Notes: generated from the letters alone by a model not told the origin. A DNA stretch of 64,000 bases from Vibrio sp. 10N.261.45.E2 (GCF_002875705.1 NZ_MCZZ01000121.1:1025-65024); one strand, 5' to 3'. Counted from the first letter of the stretch, positions 20,429 to 30,238 are shown. Made by a program: numbers and translations.

Positions 20429-20434
20429 TATAAT
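20429..20434 (+). promoter_or_regulatory. Candidate -10 box of the lipB promoter
   Basis: A perfect TATAAT at 20429-20434 lies 35 bases before the lipB start; the -35 region at the right distance (TAGTTA) is poor. A terminator upstream makes a local promoter necessary. Confidence 0.4.
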
Positions 20435-20469
20435 GCGTTCACTTTATTAATCCTTGAGGGAGTGCAGCT

Positions 20470-21129
20470 TTGCAAAATAAGCTAATCGTAAAAAAATTAG
20501 GCCGTCAGGATTACGAACCTGTATGGAAAGCCATGCATAAGTTCACAGACGAACGCACGGAAGAAGACGCAGACCAAGTTTGGTTGGTTGAACACAACCC
20601 TGTCTTCACTCAAGGACAAGCAGGAAAAGCTGAGCATGTATTAAATGCCGGTGATATCCCTGTAATACAAAGCGATCGCGGTGGCCAGGTGACTTACCAC
20701 GGCCCAGGCCAGTTAGTGGCTTACTTTCTGATTAACATCCGCCGCAAGAAATTCGGAGTACGCGATTTGGTGACTCATATCGAGAACCTCGTAATCAATA
20801 CTCTGAAAGCTTACAATATAGATTCAGCTGCCCGACCTGACGCTCCTGGTGTTTATGTCGATGGCAAGAAGATCTGTTCACTCGGATTACGCATTCGACG
20901 TGGTTGCTCGTTCCACGGGCTAGCACTCAACGTCAATATGGATCTGTCTCCATTCCAACGTATTAACCCATGTGGTTATCAAGGTATGGAAATGGCACAA
21001 GTAAGCCAGTTAGGCGGACCAAGTGAACTAGAAAACGTTGAGCAACAGTTAATACAAGAGCTCGTAGAGCTACTCGGCTATGACCAGGTAGACATTCAAG
21101 CCACCAGTAACATTACAGCAGAAGCATAA
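20470..21129 (+). CDS. lipB: LipB, octanoyl-ACP:protein N-octanoyltransferase
   Basis: A 219-residue enzyme that moves octanoate from ACP to lipoyl domains, the first step of lipoate synthesis. Family motifs are [30 protein letters not shown], and the Lys/Cys catalytic pair in [11 protein letters not shown] and [13 protein letters not shown]. The start is TTG at 20470, preceded by GAGGGAG; no in-frame ATG is available upstream of the conserved region. It is followed by lipA after a 4-base gap. Confidence 0.96.
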   Translation: MQNKLIVKKLGRQDYEPVWKAMHKFTDERTEEDADQVWLVEHNPVFTQGQAGKAEHVLNAGDIPVIQSDRGGQVTYHGPGQLVAYFLINIRRKKFGVRDLVTHIENLVINTLKAYNIDSAARPDAPGVYVDGKKICSLGLRIRRGCSFHGLALNVNMDLSPFQRINPCGYQGMEMAQVSQLGGPSELENVEQQLIQELVELLGYDQVDIQATSNITAEA

Positions 21130-21133
21130 AATC

Positions 21134-22099
21134 ATGAGCAAACCAATCCAAATGGAAAAAGGCGTTAAATATCGTGACGCTGACAAAATGGCATTAATTC
21201 CCGTAAAGAATATGCCTGCTGAACAGAAAGAAGTTCTACGTAAGCCTGAATGGATGAAGATTAAACTTCCTTCAGACAGCCATCGTATTCAAGAAATCAA
21301 ATCAGCAATGCGTAAAAACAACCTGCACTCAGTTTGTGAAGAAGCGTCTTGCCCTAACCTAGCCGAGTGTTTCAACCACGGTACGGCAACGTTTATGATT
21401 CTTGGCGCTATCTGTACTCGTCGCTGCCCGTTCTGTGATGTTGCTCATGGTCGTCCTGTTGCTCCTGAAGCTGAAGAGCCGAAGAAACTAGCTAAGACGA
21501 TTAAAGACATGAAACTGAAGTACGTTGTAATCACTTCTGTTGACCGTGATGACTTGCGTGACGGCGGTGCTCAGCACTTTGCTGACTGTAACCGTGAGAT
21601 TCGCGAATTAAACCCAAATATTCGTATCGAAACACTGGTTCCAGACTTCCGCGGTCGTATGGACGTTGCACTTGATCTAATGAAAGACAACCCGCCAGAT
21701 GTTTTCAACCACAACCTAGAGACAGCGCCACGTCTATACCGTAAAGCTCGTCCAGGTGCGAACTACAAGTGGTCTCTTAACCTACTTAAGAAATTCAAAG
21801 AGCAGCACCCTGATATCCCAACAAAATCAGGTGTGATGATGGGTCTTGGTGAGACGAAAGAAGAGATCGTTCAAGTTCTGAAAGACCTTCGCGAACATGG
21901 TGTGACTATGCTGACACTAGGCCAATACCTAGCACCAAGCCGTCACCACTTACCAGTAGAACGCTACGTGCCGCCTTCTGAGTTCGATGAGCTAAAAGAG
22001 ATTGCTCTAGAGCTTGGCTTCACTCACGCAGCGTGTGGCCCGTTTGTACGTTCTTCTTACCATGCAGACCTACAAGCTCAAGGTATGGAAATTAAGTAA
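21134..22099 (+). CDS. lipA: LipA, lipoyl synthase
   Basis: A 321-residue radical SAM enzyme that inserts two sulfurs into the octanoyl chain placed by LipB. Both clusters are intact: the auxiliary [4Fe-4S] cysteines C68, C73 and C79 and the radical SAM motif C94-x3-C98-x2-C101. The C-terminal RSSYHAD serine that ligates the auxiliary cluster is present. It is cotranscribed with lipB and closed by a terminator. Confidence 0.98.
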   Translation: MSKPIQMEKGVKYRDADKMALIPVKNMPAEQKEVLRKPEWMKIKLPSDSHRIQEIKSAMRKNNLHSVCEEASCPNLAECFNHGTATFMILGAICTRRCPFCDVAHGRPVAPEAEEPKKLAKTIKDMKLKYVVITSVDRDDLRDGGAQHFADCNREIRELNPNIRIETLVPDFRGRMDVALDLMKDNPPDVFNHNLETAPRLYRKARPGANYKWSLNLLKKFKEQHPDIPTKSGVMMGLGETKEEIVQVLKDLREHGVTMLTLGQYLAPSRHHLPVERYVPPSEFDELKEIALELGFTHAACGPFVRSSYHADLQAQGMEIK

Positions 22100-22123
22100 T
22101 CTGATTTCTAAACAGATATAAGA

Positions 22124-22154
22124 AAGGCGCTCTTCCTATTGGTAGAGCGCCTTT
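22124..22154. terminator. Terminator after lipA
   Basis: AAGGCGCTCT (22124-22133) pairs with AGAGCGCCTT (22144-22153) and TTT follows. It also faces the convergent transporter gene. Confidence 0.88.
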
Positions 22155-22199
22155 TTCTTATCAGCTATTTAACTAAATTAACTATCAGACTAATAATCT

Positions 22200-23561
22200 T
22201 TACCCAAACGATGCCCAGATTACCGTTGCCACTAAGATTGGGCACACGAACTTCACATACACCGGCCAAACCTTACCAAACCAACCCAATTGAAAATCAG
22301 GACAACCTTGCTCAAGCTCTTTCACTTTTGAAACACGGCTCCATACCCAACCACCAAATAGGCAGAACATCAGTGCTGCGACCGGTTGAAGGTATTGAGT
22401 GGCTATCATCGCCACCATGCCAAACATCGCTGCAAAGTTGTAAACAATCACCACACTAAACAGCGCAATAGCACCACCAATCACCCAACTTGTTGGGGTT
22501 CTTCTGGTATTGAATCGCTCACTCACTAATGCAACTGGACCTTCTAGCATTGAGATAGAAGAAGTCAGTGCAGCAATCGTTAGCAGTAAGAAGAACACAA
22601 TTGCGAAGATCTGGCCAAGCACACCTAAACTATCAAACATCAACGGCAGAACCGTGAATACTAGCGTGTCAGAGCTTAATAGTGAGCCGTCTTCAGCGTA
22701 GATTTGAACGCCTTTTTGCATCGCAACAAACATCGCTGGCATTACCACTAAGCCAGCAATAAAAGCAACTGCGGTATCAACCAAAGTAACGTTCATGGCC
22801 ATTTTTGGCAGGTTTTCTTTCTTGCTTAAGTAAGAACCGTAAACCAACATTGAGCAGCCACCAATGGTGAGCGAAAAGAAACCCTGCCCCATTGCCGCTA
22901 GGATCAGTTTTCTATCCCACACTTTCTCGAAGTCTGGCACTAGGTAATGCTTTAGGCCTTCCATCGCGCCTGATTGCGTCATGATGTAAACAAACAGTAG
23001 GCCGAACAATACAAACAGTGCAGGCATTAAGCGCGTCGACCACTTCTCGATACCTTGTTTAACACCACCCTGTACAATCAAAATCGTCAGTACGTAGAAC
23101 GCAACGGTTCCAAAGACATTACGCTCAACGCTGAAACCTTTAAACCAATCCGCAATCGCCTCTAGGCCAATAAGATCTGCAACAGCGCCGATTAGGAAGC
23201 AGATCAACCAACCGCCGACAATGCTATAGAACGCTAATACTGCGCTTGGAACACTGAGACCAATCCAACCAACAAACTCACCGACTTTCTTGCCTAGCGG
23301 GTTAGTAGTTAGTGAACGCATACTATCGACTGGGTTCGCTTGGCCGTGGCGACCAATCGCCATCTCAACCACCAGCATCGGGAAAGCAACCACGAAGATC
23401 ATGATTAGGTAAACAAGCAGAAAAGCACCACCACCGTTGCTGGCAACTTGAGTTGGGAAACCCCAAATATTACCCAAGCCAACGGCTGCACCGGCCGCTG
23501 CTAAAATAAAACCCAAACGAGAGCTAAAGTGCTCTCTTGAAGAGGAAGATTGTTGGTCCAT
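22200..23561 (-). CDS. Sodium-dependent transporter, NSS/SNF family
   Basis: A 453-residue membrane protein of the neurotransmitter:sodium symporter family, probably a Na+-coupled amino acid transporter. The first helix has the family signature LGFILAAAGAAVGLGNIWGFP, which lines the Na1/Na2 and substrate sites, and about eleven to twelve hydrophobic segments follow. Bacterial members often have eleven. The substrate cannot be told from sequence. Na+ for uptake would come from the NQR pump encoded 8 kb away. It stands alone with its own upstream gap. Confidence 0.88.
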   Translation of the reverse strand: MDQQSSSSREHFSSRLGFILAAAGAAVGLGNIWGFPTQVASNGGGAFLLVYLIMIFVVAFPMLVVEMAIGRHGQANPVDSMRSLTTNPLGKKVGEFVGWIGLSVPSAVLAFYSIVGGWLICFLIGAVADLIGLEAIADWFKGFSVERNVFGTVAFYVLTILIVQGGVKQGIEKWSTRLMPALFVLFGLLFVYIMTQSGAMEGLKHYLVPDFEKVWDRKLILAAMGQGFFSLTIGGCSMLVYGSYLSKKENLPKMAMNVTLVDTAVAFIAGLVVMPAMFVAMQKGVQIYAEDGSLLSSDTLVFTVLPLMFDSLGVLGQIFAIVFFLLLTIAALTSSISMLEGPVALVSERFNTRRTPTSWVIGGAIALFSVVIVYNFAAMFGMVAMIATQYLQPVAALMFCLFGGWVWSRVSKVKELEQGCPDFQLGWFGKVWPVYVKFVCPILVATVIWASFG

Positions 23562-23797
23562 ATCGCCCGCATTAAAAATCAGTGAACTAGTTGAGGAGTA
23601 CAGTAATAAAAAGCAATGATAGGCACAACCAATAAATGAACAATTCTCTAATTTTTACAATCAATGCGCTATTTAGAACCACAAAATTAACAAAAATCCA
23701 GTTCGATAGTTTTTTTATTACTAGATAGAAAAGGATTATCAGCACATCTCAGTCACCAAACCGGATACTGAACGTTGAGCAAATGATACAAACAAAA
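23562..23797. other. Intergenic gap upstream of the SNF transporter
   Basis: AT-rich, without a convincing ORF or strong hairpin. It should contain the promoter of the minus-strand transporter and ends at the terminator of the DUF2884 gene. Confidence 0.5.
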
Positions 23798-23817
23798 AGA
23801 GCACCAACCGGTGCTCT
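23798..23817 (-). terminator. Terminator after the DUF2884 gene
   Basis: AGAGCACC-AACC-GGTGCTCT forms an 8-bp stem; on the minus strand TTTTTGTTTG follows. Confidence 0.85.
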
Positions 23818-23840
23818 TGCTATTCATCACTAGATTCAAA

Positions 23841-24635
23841 TTAGATCGTGAATACTTGGTAATCTTTTAGGTTCGGAATGATTTCATGCAGCTCTTGTTC
23901 TTGCTCTGCCATCTCATCAAGTGAATCACAGAACTCAGTGCCTTCCTCTTCCATTTGCTGGGCATGCTCTTTCATTCGCTCTTCAACTTTAAGCTTTAAC
24001 TCAGCCATGCTATCAGCCAATTCAGTCAGGTTTAACCCACCCTCTTGTTTCATTTTTTCTGACATCGCATTGAACGCACTAGAGATGAATTCTTGGTTAA
24101 AGATCTCTTTTGCCTTCTCGAAATCTTCAGACCAGCCATTGGCCATCGAATCAAAGCTTTCTGCTGGTAACACTAACTCGCCATCTTTGTAGTAACGAGC
24201 TTCCAGTTCCGCAAAGTAGGTTTTCATTGATTCTTTTACATTATCAAATGACTCAGGAGAATCTAGGCTAGCCGCGATATCATCAATAACGTCATTAGCT
24301 AACGCTAAGCTATCGCTAGCCATTTGTTTTGCTCGTGGTAAGTACTCGCTCATGCTTTCACGGTATTTCTCAATTGCCGCTTGTTGGTCGGCATCAAGCT
24401 CAACCTTCTCACCATGAATATAGAGATCGTTGTTGCCATCAAAAACAGCAGTATCACCATTCACTTGATGGATTTCGACTTTTTGGTCATCGATTCGTAA
24501 TTCATTCTTCAAATCAACTCGGCACTGAGCAGCAAACGTTGGCAGACTCACAACAGAGATTACCGCTGTTAACGATGCGATTAATACATTGTTTTTAATA
24601 AATATTTTATTTTTCATAAATACATTGCTTTTCAT
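23841..24635 (-). CDS. DUF2884 (YggN-like) exported protein
   Basis: A 264-residue secreted protein. The N-terminal 36 residues form a signal peptide ending TFAAQ; the mature part begins with a Cys and a beta-rich region (CRVDLKNELRIDD) and continues as a long, charged, helical region (about 85-250). Layout and the conserved C-terminal FCDSLDEM segment fit the DUF2884/YggN family, of unknown function. The first ATG is chosen because GAGG lies five bases upstream; two further in-frame Met follow within 12 residues. Confidence 0.75.
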   Translation of the reverse strand: MKSNVFMKNKIFIKNNVLIASLTAVISVVSLPTFAAQCRVDLKNELRIDDQKVEIHQVNGDTAVFDGNNDLYIHGEKVELDADQQAAIEKYRESMSEYLPRAKQMASDSLALANDVIDDIAASLDSPESFDNVKESMKTYFAELEARYYKDGELVLPAESFDSMANGWSEDFEKAKEIFNQEFISSAFNAMSEKMKQEGGLNLTELADSMAELKLKVEERMKEHAQQMEEEGTEFCDSLDEMAEQEQELHEIIPNLKDYQVFTI

Positions 24636-24721
24636 AACATCCTCTCATCAATCTGACAGATTACTATACCCTTGGATTATGCTTCTATGTCAGAGAAACG
24701 TTTTATATATTAGTCAGTTAG

Positions 24722-25195
24722 TTAGTCGATAGAGATAACTTCGTAGCAAAACTGTTTATCAGCGACTTTAAATTCAATCTCATCGCCAACTTCTTTACCC
24801 ATTAGAGCCTGACCAAAAGGTGCATTTGCCGTCACAATAGCAACTTCATTGTCATTCCACGAGACAGAAAGCCCCCCTACTCTCGGCCCCATAAAGAAAT
24901 GTTTATATTGCTCATGCTCGTCTATGACCACAACATAGCTGCTCACCGTAATCTTCTCGCTATCACGCAGTACTAAGTTGCGATAACACTGAATGTCATC
25001 CTCACACTCTTGCACCCTCACCGCTTGACCATGGGCGAGATACGAAGCTTCTAGCGCCAATGTATCGTACTTATGCTCTGGCACTGTCTCTTCATCTGTC
25101 GCAGCATCAATCGCGCGTTGAGTAGCAGATTGTGCGATACGTAATCGGGATTCGAGTTGCTCTATGATTATTTGGCGAAGCTCAGACTTATTCAT
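24722..25195 (-). CDS. GreA/GreB-family elongation factor (Gre-like)
   Basis: A 157-residue Gre-related protein: an N-terminal helical hairpin (about 1-75) and a C-terminal FKBP-like domain (about 80-155) with VGDEIEFKV. GreA and GreB rescue backtracked RNA polymerase through acidic residues at the hairpin tip. Here the presumed tip reads DEETVPEHKYD, which is acidic but not the canonical DLxENAEY motif, so this is a paralogue whose cleavage-stimulating activity is uncertain. It is divergent from a RecQ-family helicase gene. Confidence 0.8.
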   Translation of the reverse strand: MNKSELRQIIIEQLESRLRIAQSATQRAIDAATDEETVPEHKYDTLALEASYLAHGQAVRVQECEDDIQCYRNLVLRDSEKITVSSYVVVIDEHEQYKHFFMGPRVGGLSVSWNDNEVAIVTANAPFGQALMGKEVGDEIEFKVADKQFCYEVISID

Positions 25196-25340
25196 ACTAT
25201 TGGGGTGCTTTTCTATAGGAGCTACAGAATAGAATTAGGTACAATCAGGTGCAAGACATTTGATTCATCAAGCGACGCTATCATGAATAGGCGCCCGCTT
25301 TAGCATCAATACGACACTTAATAACTCAGGTAGAACATAA

Positions 25341-27275
25341 ATGATTGAGCAGAAGCTAAAACAAGTATTCGGATTCGACTCACTGCGTAATGGGCAAAAG
25401 CAAGTCATTGATAACGTTCTATCTGGTCACTCGACTGCGGCCATATTCCCGACAGGCTCAGGTAAATCACTGTGCTATCAATTACCAGCATTAGAGTTGC
25501 CGCACTTAACCTTGGTGATATCGCCACTGTTAGCCTTGATGAAAGACCAACTCGCTTTCCTGCACAGTAAAGGCATTAGCGCAGCTGCAATCGAGTCAAG
25601 CCAAGACAGACAAACCACACAACAGGTCATGCAGTCGGTACGTAATGGGGACACAAAGATCCTCATGATCTCCGTTGAGCGCTTGAAGAACGAACGCTTT
25701 CGTCAGTTTATCTCCCAAGTACCAATCTCACTGCTTGTAGTCGATGAAGCGCACTGTATTTCAGAATGGGGACACAACTTCAGACCAGATTATCTGAAGC
25801 TTCCTCAATACCAAAAACAGCTCAATATTCCTCAAGTACTGCTACTGACAGCCACCGCAACCACCTCGGTTATCCAAGATATGAAGTCAAAGTTTGAAAT
25901 TGATGAAGAGCGCGTTGTGGTTACGGGTTTCTATCGTCAAAATCTCGATCTGTCGATTCAACCTTGCGAACAAACCAACAAGCTAGAAACCTTGTGTAAT
26001 GTCGTTAACCAAGCTTCTCTCGCTCCGACTATTGTTTATGTCACCCTTCAACAAACAGCTGAGATGGTTGCTCAGCAACTTCGTAATGCTGGCGTTAATG
26101 CCGTGGCTTACCATGCGGGCCTTAAGCCTGAAAACAGAGATGCCATACAACATCAATTCATGAATGATGACGTCAACTGTATCGTGGCAACGATTGCGTT
26201 TGGTATGGGCGTAGATAAGTCCAACATTCGCCGAGTGATTCACTTTGATTTACCAAAATCGATCGAGAACTACTCACAAGAGATCGGCAGAGCGGGACGA
26301 GATGGTCAAGCGTCTGAATGTATTCTACTCGCTAACAAACATGGTTTAAGCACTCTCGAGAACTTCGTTTTTGGTGATACACCTGACAACATATCGATCC
26401 AAGCAGTATTGAAAGAGATCTACGAAAATCAAAACATTGGTGCTTCTGGCTCAAACCAATGGGAAATCATGCTCAACCAACTATCGCGTGAATCCAACAT
26501 TCGTCAGTTGCCACTAAAGACGCTGCTGGTGTATCTCGAAATTGAAGGCGTGATTGAGCCGAAGTACAGCTACTTTGCTGATTACAAATTTAAGTTCATT
26601 CGCCCAAAGCAACAGATCACAGAGCAATTTCAAGGTGAACGTCGTCAATTTGTAGAAGCGATTTTCCAATGCTCTCCTCAGGCAAGAGTGTGGTGCCAAG
26701 TCGACTTCGATGCGCTTTGGACTCATTTCCAAGCTGATCGTCAGCGCGTGATTGCGGCTATCGACTACTTCAATGAACAGGGCTGGATTGAGCTAGAAAG
26801 CAAACAAATCACGGATGTCTACGCGATCCACAATACTTCTGAAGATGTAATGCAACTGTCCGAACGCCTAACTGAGTTGTTTAAAGCAAAAGAAAACAGC
26901 GAGATAAACCGTCTTAACCAAATGCTGAATTTCTTTGAGGCGGATACTTGCCTAAGCTCACGCCTTGCGAGTTACTTTGCCGATGATAAAGTACCAACCA
27001 ACTGTGGTCATTGCTCTGTATGTCGAGGAGAAGTGGCAATCTTACCAACCGTTGATGTTGAACCTGTCGATGATGAGACGGTGATAACATGGATACATGA
27101 GTTCATTTCCGCTAGCCAACAACTGATTACCGACGAGGCAATTACTCGCTTCTTGTGTGGAATCGCTACACCGCTTTCAACCAAACTGAAAGCCAGTAAA
27201 ATGGTCGGTTACGGTAAGCTAGAGCAGCAACCATTCAGTGATACCTTAGCGCGAGTTAAACAGCTTCCTAGGTAA
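25341..27275 (+). CDS. RecQ-family ATP-dependent DNA helicase
   Basis: A 644-residue SF2 3'-5' helicase. Motif I is GSGKSLCYQLP (about 39-49), motif II the DEAH box in VDEAHCISEWGH (about 135), motif VI the GRAGRDGQ stretch (about 318), and the zinc subdomain has four Cys in CLSSR...NCGHCSVC (about 540-565). The remaining C terminus is about 80 residues and shows no recognisable HRDC domain. It lacks the recQ context of other gammaproteobacteria and may be the second RecQ-like helicase seen in vibrios; I therefore give no symbol. Confidence 0.87.
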   Translation: MIEQKLKQVFGFDSLRNGQKQVIDNVLSGHSTAAIFPTGSGKSLCYQLPALELPHLTLVISPLLALMKDQLAFLHSKGISAAAIESSQDRQTTQQVMQSVRNGDTKILMISVERLKNERFRQFISQVPISLLVVDEAHCISEWGHNFRPDYLKLPQYQKQLNIPQVLLLTATATTSVIQDMKSKFEIDEERVVVTGFYRQNLDLSIQPCEQTNKLETLCNVVNQASLAPTIVYVTLQQTAEMVAQQLRNAGVNAVAYHAGLKPENRDAIQHQFMNDDVNCIVATIAFGMGVDKSNIRRVIHFDLPKSIENYSQEIGRAGRDGQASECILLANKHGLSTLENFVFGDTPDNISIQAVLKEIYENQNIGASGSNQWEIMLNQLSRESNIRQLPLKTLLVYLEIEGVIEPKYSYFADYKFKFIRPKQQITEQFQGERRQFVEAIFQCSPQARVWCQVDFDALWTHFQADRQRVIAAIDYFNEQGWIELESKQITDVYAIHNTSEDVMQLSERLTELFKAKENSEINRLNQMLNFFEADTCLSSRLASYFADDKVPTNCGHCSVCRGEVAILPTVDVEPVDDETVITWIHEFISASQQLITDEAITRFLCGIATPLSTKLKASKMVGYGKLEQQPFSDTLARVKQLPR

Positions 27276-27298
27276 CCTCAGCTCTACATATAAATCAT

Positions 27299-27322
27299 CG
27301 ACTAAGCTACCAAGCTTAGTCG
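27299..27322. repeat. Perfect 10-bp hairpin between recQ-like gene and dinB
   Basis: CGACTAAGCT (27299-27308) is exactly complementary to AGCTTAGTCG (27313-27322) around ACCA. It lies between convergent genes, but no T-run follows on either strand, so termination by this element alone is doubtful. Confidence 0.55.
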
Positions 27323-27354
27323 GTGTTCATCAAACTCATTCACAATCAGTTTAT

Positions 27355-28431
27355 TTAGAAGAAACTCAACTGACGCATTTGGTCTTTGGGTTGTAGCATC
27401 ACACTTAAACCAAGCAAGCGTATTTCTCGTCCTTGTTGTCTTTTCAGTATTTCACTCAACAATTCTTTGAAATGTTCGCGATCCAGAGAGGCGTGTATGT
27501 GCTCAATAGTGGTTTGCTGAAAATCGGCGAACTTGAGCTTAATTCCTTGTTTGATGATCGCTTTGCTTGGACTAGCCTTTTCTAGGCGAGTTTCAAGCTC
27601 AGGAAACAGCTTGTCTTCGATTACCTGCCAACATTCGGCGTAGGTTGAAATGTTTTGGGTGAAGGTGCGCTCTACGCCGACTGATTTTCGCTCGCGCTCG
27701 ATAATAACTTCTCGATCATCAACACCATGACTGCGCTTCCAGAGTGATGCACCTTGACGGCCAAACTTAAGCAGTAGGTCGCGATAGTCAGACTCTTTAA
27801 TATCCTTACAAGTAAAGAAACCTGCTTGATGGAGCTTTTCAATGCTCACCTTGCCAACGCCGGGAATCTTTTCGAGTGGCAATTCATCTATCACTGATTG
27901 TACGTCTTGTGGAGGGATAACAAACTGACCATTGGGCTTATTCAGATCCGAGGCCACTTTCGCTAAGAATTTAATCGGCGCAATACCAGCAGAAGCTGTC
28001 AGGTTCAGTTCGTTCCATATATCCCGACGAATCGACTCGGCAATCAGAGTGGCCGAACCGTGACATTGTTTAGAATCGGTGACATCAAGAAAAGCTTCAT
28101 CTAAAGAAAGAGGTTCAATGATAGATGTGTATCGAGCGAATATTTCACGGATTTTTTTAGATATCTCGACATAGACAGACATTCTTCCCGGTACAACTAA
28201 TAGATTAGGGCAAAGCTGTAGCGCTTTTCCGGTTGGCATTGCAGAACGAACACCAAACTTACGCGCTTCGTAGTTACATGTACTCAAAACACCGCGTTGC
28301 TTTTCATGCCCACCCACTGCAAGCGGTCGGTTTCGGTAGGATAGGTTGTCACGCATCTCTACGGCCGCGTAAAAACAATCCATATCGACATGGATTATTT
28401 TTCTTACTTTCTCTTCACCCATGCTACACAT
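27355..28431 (-). CDS. dinB: DNA polymerase IV (DinB)
   Basis: A Y-family translesion polymerase of 358 residues (355 if the second ATG at 28422 is used). Catalytic motifs are HVDMDCFYAAVE at the N terminus and SLDEAFLDVT near 108-117, with the helix-hairpin-helix PGVGKVSIEKL near 190. The C terminus ends QLSFF; it lacks a strong QLxLF clamp motif in classic form but is similar to it. I see no clear ribosome binding site before either ATG and no obvious LexA box upstream. Confidence 0.94.
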   Translation of the reverse strand: MCSMGEEKVRKIIHVDMDCFYAAVEMRDNLSYRNRPLAVGGHEKQRGVLSTCNYEARKFGVRSAMPTGKALQLCPNLLVVPGRMSVYVEISKKIREIFARYTSIIEPLSLDEAFLDVTDSKQCHGSATLIAESIRRDIWNELNLTASAGIAPIKFLAKVASDLNKPNGQFVIPPQDVQSVIDELPLEKIPGVGKVSIEKLHQAGFFTCKDIKESDYRDLLLKFGRQGASLWKRSHGVDDREVIIERERKSVGVERTFTQNISTYAECWQVIEDKLFPELETRLEKASPSKAIIKQGIKLKFADFQQTTIEHIHASLDREHFKELLSEILKRQQGREIRLLGLSVMLQPKDQMRQLSFF

Positions 28432-28595
28432 CTAGGAATAACTCGACCTTACAACTGTATCTATAAACAGTATAATCCAATTATTATCAGATTTAAAACG
28501 ATCTCGAGTCCAGCTAAAAAGGTTTCGCTTCAATAGCCATGAGCTCTTCTGATACTATTGTTAACGAGTATTTAGTCTATAAGTAGGGATCGCTT

Positions 28596-29834
28596 GTGAG
28601 TGAAAAAGTACTAGTGGTGGAAGATAGCCGAGCATTCCGCAACTACCTGTACCAACAGCTGAAAAATAGCGGTTATGAGGTTGCAGTTGCTGAATCGATT
28701 GCAGAAGCAAAAAACATCTTGGAACAAGAGACTGATTTCTTGTGTGCCGTATTGGATTACTGCCTACCTGATGGGCAAGACGGTGAGATCATTGATCTCG
28801 TCTTAGGCTATCAACAGAAAATAATCGTTCTTACCGGGATGTTCGACAATCAACTGCGAGAGCAAGTCCTAGCAAAAGGCGTTATTGACTACATACTTAA
28901 AGACAGCATGTCATCAGTAAGCTACCTACTCCCTCTAGTTCAAAGAATTTCGAATAATCGCCACCACAAAGCACTAGTTGTCGATGATTCTGCGGTTGTT
29001 CGCCGTTACATAGCTCAACTTCTCGAACACCAATATATTCAAACTATCCAAGCCGAAGACGGCGAACAAGCATTAAAGCTTCTGCATAACGATCCCGATA
29101 TTACATTCGTTGTTACAGACCATGATATGCCGAACAAAGACGGTATAACTATGATCCGTGAAATTCGACGCGATCACGATAGAAACCAGTTGGCTATTTT
29201 AGGGCTATCGGGCAGCGATGACCGCACCATGACAGCGCGATTTCTTAAAGCGGGAGCTAACGACTTCCTTTACAAGCCTTTTAACCAAGAAGAATTTTTC
29301 TGCCGAATCCATCAACTGCTTGATATGAAAGAAGCGGCCAATGAGCTGTTTCGACATGCCAACGAGGATGCTCTTACTGGCTTATGGAATCGTCGCTATC
29401 TGTTCAATCATCCTTGTAAGGGCTGCGATCAACGAAACATTGCTATGATGGATATCGACTTCTTTAAGAAAGTGAATGATACCTTTGGCCACGATGGTGG
29501 TGATGCAGTGCTGATCGATGTGGGGAAAATCATCAAAGATCATTTCAAAGACGATGTCGCTGTGCGCTTCGGCGGCGAAGAGTTTTGTATTCAGTCATGC
29601 GGTGCGTTTGAGAGCTTCGTTGACAACTTGGAGTCCATGAGAGAAGCCATTGAAAGCCACGTTGTTGAGCATGACTCCCAAAGAATCAAGGTCAGTATCA
29701 GTATCGGCGTAACCGATTTAGACGCTAAGCTAGATGAACAGATCAAAGCCGCTGATGAGCTTCTTTATACAGCAAAAGAGCAAGGTAGAAACCAGCTAGT
29801 GTTTGCGCGTAATAGCATGCAAATAGAACAATAG
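28596..29834 (+). CDS. Two-receiver response regulator with GGDEF diguanylate cyclase domain
   Basis: A 412-residue cytosolic protein with two receiver domains followed by GGDEF. Receiver 1 (1-118) has the acidic pair ED and phospho-acceptor D54; receiver 2 (125-243) has DD, D175 in TDHDMP and the Lys of YKPF. The cyclase domain (about 255-405) has an active GGEEF site at 326-330. The RxxD product-inhibition site expected before it reads FKDD, so feedback by c-di-GMP may be absent. The start is GTG at 28596 with AGTAGGGA upstream. No histidine kinase is adjacent; the signal is unknown. Confidence 0.92.
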   Translation: MSEKVLVVEDSRAFRNYLYQQLKNSGYEVAVAESIAEAKNILEQETDFLCAVLDYCLPDGQDGEIIDLVLGYQQKIIVLTGMFDNQLREQVLAKGVIDYILKDSMSSVSYLLPLVQRISNNRHHKALVVDDSAVVRRYIAQLLEHQYIQTIQAEDGEQALKLLHNDPDITFVVTDHDMPNKDGITMIREIRRDHDRNQLAILGLSGSDDRTMTARFLKAGANDFLYKPFNQEEFFCRIHQLLDMKEAANELFRHANEDALTGLWNRRYLFNHPCKGCDQRNIAMMDIDFFKKVNDTFGHDGGDAVLIDVGKIIKDHFKDDVAVRFGGEEFCIQSCGAFESFVDNLESMREAIESHVVEHDSQRIKVSISIGVTDLDAKLDEQIKAADELLYTAKEQGRNQLVFARNSMQIEQ

Positions 29835-29894
29835 CCATTCATTTTTGTTTCATCGTTAATCTGCCAAGATAAATGACTAAGCCTCAGAACCCAA

Positions 29895-29922
29895 AAAGCT
29901 CAAGACGATAATCTTGAGCTTT
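29895..29922. terminator. Bidirectional terminator between the GGDEF gene and nqrM
   Basis: AAAGCTCAAGA (29895-29905) pairs with TCTTGAGCTTT (29912-29922) around CGATAA, with A-rich and T-rich flanks. It separates convergent genes. Confidence 0.85.
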
Positions 29923-29967
29923 TGATTTTATAGGCAAAGAGAACTCTACCCCGACGACTGTCACCAA

Positions 29968-30222
29968 TTAAGCGATACGGTCTTTACTCCAAGCCGCTTC
30001 TTTTTGTTGACGCTCAGCCAGCTTCTCTTCACGGTAAGCTTCACGTGCTTCACGCTTCTTACGCGCGTCACAAGGTTCAGGACAGTTACATACTTTATCA
30101 ATACCAACAGCCCCTAAGCCACCACAGCTACCTTTCACAACTTTCTTTTGGATAATGTAGCCAATTGACATCGCTGCGATTACTGCAAGAAAAACACCAA
30201 ATGTAATCAGAAATGTATTCAT
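29968..30222 (-). CDS. nqrM: NqrM, Na+-NQR maturation factor (DUF539)
   Basis: An 84-residue protein with one N-terminal membrane helix (about 3-25) and four Cys (C33, C45, C47, C51) in the family arrangement. NqrM is required to build the membrane iron centre between NqrD and NqrE. It lies 16 bases after apbE, so the two maturation genes form one unit just behind the nqr operon. The charged C-terminal third is probably cytosolic. Confidence 0.94.
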   Translation of the reverse strand: MNTFLITFGVFLAVIAAMSIGYIIQKKVVKGSCGGLGAVGIDKVCNCPEPCDARKKREAREAYREEKLAERQQKEAAWSKDRIA

Positions 30223-30238
30223 AATTATCTCGCTTACC

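Noticed and set aside
28441..28595. LexA (SOS) box upstream of dinB
   Set aside because: I looked for CTGT-N8-ACAG in the dinB upstream gap and found no acceptable match.
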